A stretch of DNA of 28,163 nt from CBFGWV01 sp965652545 (GTDB taxonomy: Bacteria > Pseudomonadota > Gammaproteobacteria > Competibacterales > Competibacteraceae): positions 1 through 28,163 of the forward strand of contig CBFGWV010000031.1 of NCBI GenBank assembly GCA_965652545.1, written 5' to 3'. A program made the translations under genes and the position numbers. Shown one piece after another: positions 23,302 to 28,163 of the stretch. The notes beneath the pieces are model-generated. The model saw only the letters and a program-made list of their open reading frames with translations, ran no database searches and was not told the origin of the DNA. How positions within the stretch are numbered: the first letter of the stretch is position 1; each line of letters opens with the position of its first letter.

Positions 23302-25650
23302 ATGAAGAACCCGCTCGCCAATCTGGCTGACCGCCTACCGCTGAGCACCGGGCAGTGGCTGATCGTCGGCTGTCTGCTGCTGCTTGCGGTCTCTTCGGCG
23401 GTGTATTCGCAGTGGACGCTGACCGGATTGCGTCAAGGCCTGCCCGCCAGCGTGCTGCAGCAGAGCCGCGAGCTGAACACCATCCAGCACGGCGTGCACG
23501 AGCTGATGCATGCCGTGGACCTGGCCGGGACGGATTGGGCCGATCCGCAGTCGCGCGCCGATGTGCTCGAACAGAACGCGCAGGTGGCCGCATCGCTGAT
23601 GCAGCTTCGCCAGTCGTTCGTGTTCGACAACCAGGTCGGTGCGGCGGACATCTATGCCCTGGCCCTGCCGGTCACCCAGGATCTGCATCGCTGGCTCTCG
23701 GACGGTCTGCCCGGCGTACCGGCGGGCGACCTGCGGGTGCAACGCCTGGCGATGATCCGGGTACGGGAGGCCTATCAACGCATCGCCGAGCAAATCGCCG
23801 CGGGCAACGCCCAAGCCTTGCACGACTTGCAGGCCGAAGCGGATCAGGTGCAGCGCTTCCGCAACGCGGCGGTCGGTGTGCAGTTGGTACTGTTGCTGAT
23901 CACCGCGTTCGCCATTGCCCAATTCATCGGACTCCAACGCAAGGCGCAGTCGCTGGCCGCGGTGCAGCAACGCCTGCGCGACGCCATAGAGAGCATTCCC
24001 GAGGGCATCGCTTTATGGGATCGCAACGAACGTCTGGTGTTGTGGAACAGCCGTATGGGGACGCTGTACCCGGAGATCCGTCAGAAGCTTCACGTCGGCG
24101 CCTATTACCCTGATCTGGTCGAGGCGTTCTTTCATCGGGTCCGCCCTCAGGAGGGCGACGAGACGCCCACTTCGGCCATCGCCGAGCGTCGCGACCCAGA
24201 CGAGCCGCTCGAGCATGTGCTGCCCGATGGCCGTTACATCCGCGTGCGCGAACAGCGTATGGCCGATGGCAGTGTGGTCGGCGTGCACGCGGACATTTCC
24301 GACCTTCGCCAGGTGCAGCAGCGCCTGGAGCATCTGGCGACCCACGACACCTTGACCGGCCTGCCCAATCGCGCACTGGTCCAGCGTCGCTTGAATCAGT
24401 CCCAGGCCCGCGCCCGTCGCCACGGGGGCGGCTTCGCCGTGTTGTACATCGATCTGGACCGGTTCAAGGTCGTCAATGACACGCTCGGCCATCACGCTGG
24501 CGATAACCTGCTCAAGCAAGTGGCGCAGCGCCTCAACGCGGTGCTGCGCACCGAAGACATTCTTGCGCGGCTCGGTGGCGACGAGTTTCTGATCATCCTC
24601 GAAGGCGTTGCGGACGAGCGCGGGGCGGTTGGGTTTGCCCAGCGCCTGCAAACGGCCATGAACGAGCCGTTCTATGTGGAGGCGCAGGCGGTAAGCGTAG
24701 CCTGCAGCATCGGGATCGCACTGTATCCGGCGCACGGTGAGGATATCGACGCGGTGCTCCGTCATGCCGACGCGGCGAGCTACGAGGCCAAGCGGATCGG
24801 ACCCAACCTCTACCGGGTGTACTCACCGGAGATCACCCGCCGAAGCCGGATGCAGTGGGCGATGGAGTCGGCTCTGCTTCAGGCACTGGAGCGCGATCAG
24901 TTGGAGGTGTGGTACCAGCCGATGGTCGACCTGGTCAGCGGTCGCGTGTTGGCGCTCGAGGCCCTGGTGCGCTGGCTGCACCCTGAGCAAGGGGTGATCG
25001 CGCCGGCGGAATTCCTCCACTTGGCGGAGGACAATGGCCTGATCGTCCGCATCGACGATTGGGTCCTGAACACCGCGTGCGCGCGTTTCGCCGCCTGGGA
25101 CGCAATGGGGCTTGCGCCCGCACGGCTGGCGGTGAACCTCTCCGGCTTGAGCCTGGCCCGCGACGGGCTGGTCACGCGCGTGCTGGCAGTGCTGGCCGAG
25201 TACGGACTGGCCACAGGGCGACTGGAGGTCGAATTCGCGGAGTCCCAGCTTCGTCGTCATCGCGATCGTCCCTTGCAACGGGTCGTGCGCGAACTGGCCA
25301 ATCAGGGGGTCGGCGTGGCGCTGGACGACTTCGGTACCGGACGGGCGTCTCTGTCGGTGCTCAGGCGCCTGCCGCTGAACCACGTCAAAATCGACCTGGA
25401 GCTCATCGCCCGGCTGACCGATCGCAGCCAGGACCAGTCGGTCATCAACGCGGTTCTGGCCATGGGCAAGACGCTGGCCTTTACCCTGGTCGCCGAAGGT
25501 GTGGAAACCGAGATGCAGCGCAGCTGGTTGATCGAACAAGGCTGCCGCGAGGGACAGGGGCGGTTGTTCTGCCCGCCGCTGACCGCTGCGCGAATGGAGC
25601 GGGTGCTGGACGAGCGCCGTACACGCGAGACGGTATTGCCGACAAAATGA
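23302..25650 (+). CDS. Membrane GGDEF-EAL protein with PAS-like domain (c-di-GMP turnover)
   Basis: This 782-residue inner-membrane protein has a first membrane segment (about 18-40), a periplasmic helical region of roughly 150 residues, a second membrane segment (about 192-213), a PAS-like region (about 225-340), then GGDEF and EAL domains. The cyclase site GGDEF (425-429) is intact and the inhibitory RxxD site is present (RTED, five residues before it). The EAL domain keeps EAL (553-555), DDFGTG (675-680), KID (696-698) and AEGVET (around 732). Both activities are therefore possible. It follows the TAXI protein gene by 10 bp, and the periplasmic region could read the state of that protein. 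Confidence 0.94.
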   Translation: MKNPLANLADRLPLSTGQWLIVGCLLLLAVSSAVYSQWTLTGLRQGLPASVLQQSRELNTIQHGVHELMHAVDLAGTDWADPQSRADVLEQNAQVAASLMQLRQSFVFDNQVGAADIYALALPVTQDLHRWLSDGLPGVPAGDLRVQRLAMIRVREAYQRIAEQIAAGNAQALHDLQAEADQVQRFRNAAVGVQLVLLLITAFAIAQFIGLQRKAQSLAAVQQRLRDAIESIPEGIALWDRNERLVLWNSRMGTLYPEIRQKLHVGAYYPDLVEAFFHRVRPQEGDETPTSAIAERRDPDEPLEHVLPDGRYIRVREQRMADGSVVGVHADISDLRQVQQRLEHLATHDTLTGLPNRALVQRRLNQSQARARRHGGGFAVLYIDLDRFKVVNDTLGHHAGDNLLKQVAQRLNAVLRTEDILARLGGDEFLIILEGVADERGAVGFAQRLQTAMNEPFYVEAQAVSVACSIGIALYPAHGEDIDAVLRHADAASYEAKRIGPNLYRVYSPEITRRSRMQWAMESALLQALERDQLEVWYQPMVDLVSGRVLALEALVRWLHPEQGVIAPAEFLHLAEDNGLIVRIDDWVLNTACARFAAWDAMGLAPARLAVNLSGLSLARDGLVTRVLAVLAEYGLATGRLEVEFAESQLRRHRDRPLQRVVRELANQGVGVALDDFGTGRASLSVLRRLPLNHVKIDLELIARLTDRSQDQSVINAVLAMGKTLAFTLVAEGVETEMQRSWLIEQGCREGQGRLFCPPLTAARMERVLDERRTRETVLPTK

Positions 25651-25699
25651 GCACAGCGGGCATCCGCGCGACAGCCGGTGCCGTAAGAGAAACTCGAAG

Positions 25700-25756
25700 A
25701 TGACAGCGCCACCCACGCCGTGGCCACTGGAGCCGAGCCGGGACCATGCCTCATGA
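25700..25756 (+). CDS. Possible 18-codon leader ORF overlapping the next start
   Basis: An ATG at 25700 opens 18 codons (Pro-rich: MTAPPTPWPLEPSRDHAS) whose TGA overlaps the ATG of the fusion gene as ATGA. The ribosome-binding site is weak. It may be chance, but the exact overlap could couple translation. Low confidence. Confidence 0.2.
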   Translation: MTAPPTPWPLEPSRDHAS

Positions 25757-27930
25757 ACTCTAAGAAAGCGGCGCTTGCCGTGCTGGCTCTCGCAATCGTG
25801 GCCGCGTTCTTTCTCTTGGAACTGGATCGCTTCCTCACCCTCGATGCCCTGCACAGCCGGCAGGAGGCTATCGAGACGCTGCTGGCGCACCGCCCGCTGG
25901 TGGTGGTGGCTGCATTCTTTCTGATCTACGTCGCGGTGACGGCCTTATCCCTGCCGGGCGCGGTGATCATGACACTCGCCGGCGGCGCCATCTTCGGTCT
26001 GGGCTGGGGGACCGTCATCGTCTCATTCGCCTCGAGCGTCGGCGCGGTCCTGGCCTTCCTGGTCGCGCGTTTTCTGTTACGCGATTGGGTCCAGGCCCGT
26101 TTCGGGGAGCGACTGGCGGCGATCAACCGCGGCGTGGAGCGGGAGGGTGCGTTTTACTTGTTCACCCTGCGCCTGGTACCGGCGTTTCCGTTTGTCGTGA
26201 TCAACCTCGTCATGGCGCTCACACCGCTGCGTGCCCCGACGTTCTACTGGGTGAGCCAGGTGGGTATGCTGCCCGGCACCCTAGTGTATGTGAATGCCGG
26301 TACCCAACTCGCTGCCGTGGATTCCGTGGCCGAGATCCTCTCGCCGGGGCTGATCGTCTCATTCGTGCTGCTGGGTGTTTTCCCCTTCCTGACCAAGTGG
26401 GGAGTGGCGCTGGTAAAGCGGCGGCGGCTCTACAAATCCTGGCCGCGGCCGGCCCGATTCGATCGCGATATGGTGGTGATCGGGGCCGGCTCCGGTGGGC
26501 TGGTGACGGCGTACATTGGTGCGGTGGTGAACGCCAAGGTCAGCTTGATTGAAAAGCACCGCATGGGCGGCGATTGCCTGAACACCGGCTGTGTGCCGTC
26601 CAAAGCCTTGTTACGCTCGGGCAAACTGTTGGCGCAGATGCGGCGCGCCGGGCAATGGGGCCTCACCTGCGATGCCCCGAGGGCCGATTTCGCCGCGGTG
26701 ATGGAGCGGGTCCAAGAGGTGATCGGCAAGGTCGAGCCACACGACTCGGTCGAGCGCTATACCGCCTTGGGCGTGGACGTCATCAGCGGGGAGGCCAGAA
26801 TCCTTTCGCCCTGGGCGGTGGCGGTGAATGGGCGCACGCTGAGCACCCGTACAATCGTCATCGCAACCGGGGCCGAGCCGTTCGTCCCGCCGATCCCCGG
26901 CCTGGACCAGGTACCGGTGCTCACCTCCGACACCGTGTGGGCACTGCGCGAGCGCCCGGAGCGTCTGGTCGTCCTCGGTGGCGGGCCCATCGGTTGCGAA
27001 CTGGCCCAGGCGTTTGCCCGCCTAGGCTGCCGCGTTACTCAGGTGGAGATGCTTCCGCGCCTGCTGATGCGCGAGGACCCGGACATCGCCGCGATGGTTC
27101 TGGAGCGCTTCCGCGCCGAGGGCGTGGATGTGCGTCTGGGGTACAAGGCCGCGCGGGTGGAGCATCGCGACGGCGAGAAGACGCTCGTTTGCACGCATGA
27201 GGGCCGCGAAGTGGCGTTCGCCTTCGATGCCATTCTGGTGGCGGTCGGCAGGCGGCCGAATACCCGCGGGTTCGGGCTTGAGGAGCTGGGTATCGGCATA
27301 ACCCGCAGTGGCGCGATAGAGGTCGACGACTATCTCCAGACACGATTTCCGAATATCTACGCTGTCGGCGACGTGGCCGGTCCCTACCAGTTCACCCACG
27401 TGGCGGCCCATCAGGCATGGTTTGCCGCGGTGAACGGCTTGTTCGGCAGCCTGCGCCGTTTCAAGGTCGATTATTCGGTCATCCCATGGGCGACATTCAC
27501 CGAGCCGGAAGTCGCCAGGGTCGGTCTCAACGAGTCCGACGCCGCCGAACGCGGTGTTCCGTTCGAGGTGACCACGTTTCCGTTGGCGCAGCTCGACCGG
27601 GCCATCGCCGATGGTGAGGAACACGGTCTGGTCAAGGTTCTCACCGCGCCCGGCAAGGACCGTATCCTGGGCGTCACCATTGTTGGCGAACATGCCGGCG
27701 ACCTGATCGCAGAGTTCGTCCTGGCCATGCGCCACGGCCTTGGGCTGAACAAGATTCTCTCCACGATTCACATCTATCCGACCCTGGCGGAGGCAAACAA
27801 GTACGCCGCCGGTGCCTGGAAGCGGGCGCACAAGCCCGAAGCCGCCCTGGGCTGGTTGGCACGCTACCACACCTGGCGTCGTGGCGGTCCGGCACCGGAT
27901 ATGCCCGAGCCGGTGCACGACGCGCATTGA
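25753..27930 (+). CDS. VTT/DedA-like membrane domain fused to FAD-dependent disulfide oxidoreductase
   Basis: This 725-residue fusion has an N-terminal TVP38/TMEM64 (VTT, DedA-like) membrane domain, residues about 1-225, with 'LSLPGAVIMTLAGGAIFGLGWG' and 'FYLFTLRLVPAFPFVVINLVMAL'. A pyridine nucleotide-disulfide oxidoreductase follows: FAD-binding GAGSGG (244-249), redox-active Cys275 and Cys280 (CLNTGC), NAD(P)-binding 'VVLGGGPIGCELAQAF', second FAD motif 'NIYAVGDVAG', and a dimerisation domain. In the C-terminal 'IHIYPTLAE' motif the position of the catalytic His of lipoamide dehydrogenase is Tyr; the other His is residue 673. There is no Cys pair of mercuric reductase at the end. I chose the ATG at 25753; a GTG at 25720 is possible. 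Substrate unknown. Confidence 0.92.
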   Translation: MNSKKAALAVLALAIVAAFFLLELDRFLTLDALHSRQEAIETLLAHRPLVVVAAFFLIYVAVTALSLPGAVIMTLAGGAIFGLGWGTVIVSFASSVGAVLAFLVARFLLRDWVQARFGERLAAINRGVEREGAFYLFTLRLVPAFPFVVINLVMALTPLRAPTFYWVSQVGMLPGTLVYVNAGTQLAAVDSVAEILSPGLIVSFVLLGVFPFLTKWGVALVKRRRLYKSWPRPARFDRDMVVIGAGSGGLVTAYIGAVVNAKVSLIEKHRMGGDCLNTGCVPSKALLRSGKLLAQMRRAGQWGLTCDAPRADFAAVMERVQEVIGKVEPHDSVERYTALGVDVISGEARILSPWAVAVNGRTLSTRTIVIATGAEPFVPPIPGLDQVPVLTSDTVWALRERPERLVVLGGGPIGCELAQAFARLGCRVTQVEMLPRLLMREDPDIAAMVLERFRAEGVDVRLGYKAARVEHRDGEKTLVCTHEGREVAFAFDAILVAVGRRPNTRGFGLEELGIGITRSGAIEVDDYLQTRFPNIYAVGDVAGPYQFTHVAAHQAWFAAVNGLFGSLRRFKVDYSVIPWATFTEPEVARVGLNESDAAERGVPFEVTTFPLAQLDRAIADGEEHGLVKVLTAPGKDRILGVTIVGEHAGDLIAEFVLAMRHGLGLNKILSTIHIYPTLAEANKYAAGAWKRAHKPEAALGWLARYHTWRRGGPAPDMPEPVHDAH

Positions 27931-27937
27931 TCTGACT

Positions 27938-28163
27938 TTAGACGTCCGCTTGCAGGCGTTTATGAACGCTGAGCAGGCTGGTCAGCAGCTCGCCCACCTG
28001 ACGGCGGGTGAAGTCATCGGTCAACCAGCCCTCGTCGTCCAGTTTTTGGTCTACCTGGCCGATGCACACCTCCGGCTTGATGACCAGTTGGGCATTCAGG
28101 CACATCAATACCTGGCGCAGGTGCGCTTGCATGCGCACACCACCGAAGCGCCCAGGGCTCGCG
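27938..28163 (-). CDS. NADPH-dependent FMN reductase family protein, C-terminal part
   Basis: The gene enters from the right edge and its start lies outside the window; about 74 codons are present, ending in TAA at 27938. The visible part begins 'SPGRFGGVRMQAHLRQVLMCL' and continues 'IKPEVCIGQVDQKLDDEGWLTDD', which fits the C-terminal third of NAD(P)H-dependent FMN/quinone reductases of the flavodoxin-like fold (chromate-reductase type). Such enzymes reduce flavins or quinones in the cytoplasm. It converges on the fusion gene with seven bases between stops and no terminator visible. Confidence 0.82.
   Translation of the reverse strand, partial: ASPGRFGGVRMQAHLRQVLMCLNAQLVIKPEVCIGQVDQKLDDEGWLTDDFTRRQVGELLTSLLSVHKRLQADV

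Noticed and set aside
21690..23348. Long open frame of 552 codons on the minus strand across the adenosyltransferase and TAXI genes
   Set aside because: It is antisense to two clearly recognisable genes, is rich in Gln/His/Arg as expected for shadow frames in GC-rich DNA, and matches no domain I know.
24823..25890. 355-codon minus-strand frame over the GGDEF-EAL gene
   Set aside because: It is opposite the intact EAL domain and has shadow-like composition with no recognisable motif.
25753..27930. Mercuric reductase
   Set aside because: The N-terminal part is a VTT membrane domain rather than an HMA domain, the C-terminal Cys pair is absent, and no other mer genes are nearby.
1..28163. CRISPR array, prophage or integron
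   Set aside because: No regularly spaced direct repeats, integrase, phage structural genes or attC-like sites were seen.

Overview
The window looks like chromosomal DNA from a GC-rich gammaproteobacterium. It encodes ubiquinone synthesis (ubiC, ubiA), a glcDEF glycolate oxidase, an OmpR/EnvZ-type two-component pair and proteobacterial-type regulators. Genes are densely packed, GTG starts are common, and many genes overlap by 1-53 bp. A Chromatiales or Ectothiorhodospiraceae-like host is a guess from gene content and composition, not a demonstrated placement. I see no phage, IS transposase, CRISPR array, tRNA or rRNA.

Layout. 1-3.1 kb: a LysR regulator divergent from an atypical short-chain dehydrogenase, then a structured repeat, a periplasmic cytochrome c and endonuclease V (nfi). 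3.1-5.9 kb: uracil-DNA glycosylase (ung, divergent from nfi) and an OmpR/EnvZ-like pair with a tandem 10-bp operator-like repeat upstream. 6.0-8.7 kb: a Cys-rich exported protein, a fatty acid hydroxylase/sterol desaturase-type membrane enzyme, a nucleoside-recognition-domain membrane protein and a divergent Lrp/AsnC regulator. 8.8-13.7 kb: a second copy of the structured repeat, an IclR regulator and the divergent glcDEF operon. 13.7-15.2 kb: ubiC-ubiA. 15.2-22.3 kb: the late steps of cobalamin assembly (cbiB; cobU, cobT, cobC and cobS in a translationally coupled run headed by a HisN-like phosphatase; PduO-type adenosyltransferase), with a lytic transglycosylase between cbiB and cobS and a haloacid dehalogenase-like gene beside the adenosyltransferase. 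22.3-25.7 kb: an orphan TAXI-type solute-binding protein coupled to a membrane GGDEF-EAL protein. 25.7-28.2 kb: a fusion of a VTT/DedA-like membrane domain with a flavin disulfide oxidoreductase, and the C-terminal part of an FMN reductase cut by the window edge.

Functional links. PduO, CbiB, CobU, CobT, CobC and CobS together can adenosylate a corrinoid, attach the aminopropanol arm and build the lower nucleotide loop. Corrin-ring genes are not in this window. ung and nfi share a 40-bp divergent promoter region and both repair deaminated bases.

The most unusual feature is a pair of intergenic elements (1687-1802 and 8789-8902). They share a 52-nt oriented core containing a 9-bp hairpin, with one compensatory base-pair change between the copies. 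Each core is enclosed by a long, nearly perfect inverted repeat whose sequence has diverged between copies while staying self-complementary. This looks like a dispersed structured element family. The next most interesting points are the TAXI/GGDEF-EAL pair, the VTT-oxidoreductase fusion with a Tyr in place of the usual catalytic His, and a heptanucleotide tandem repeat that forms the 3' end of cbiB.
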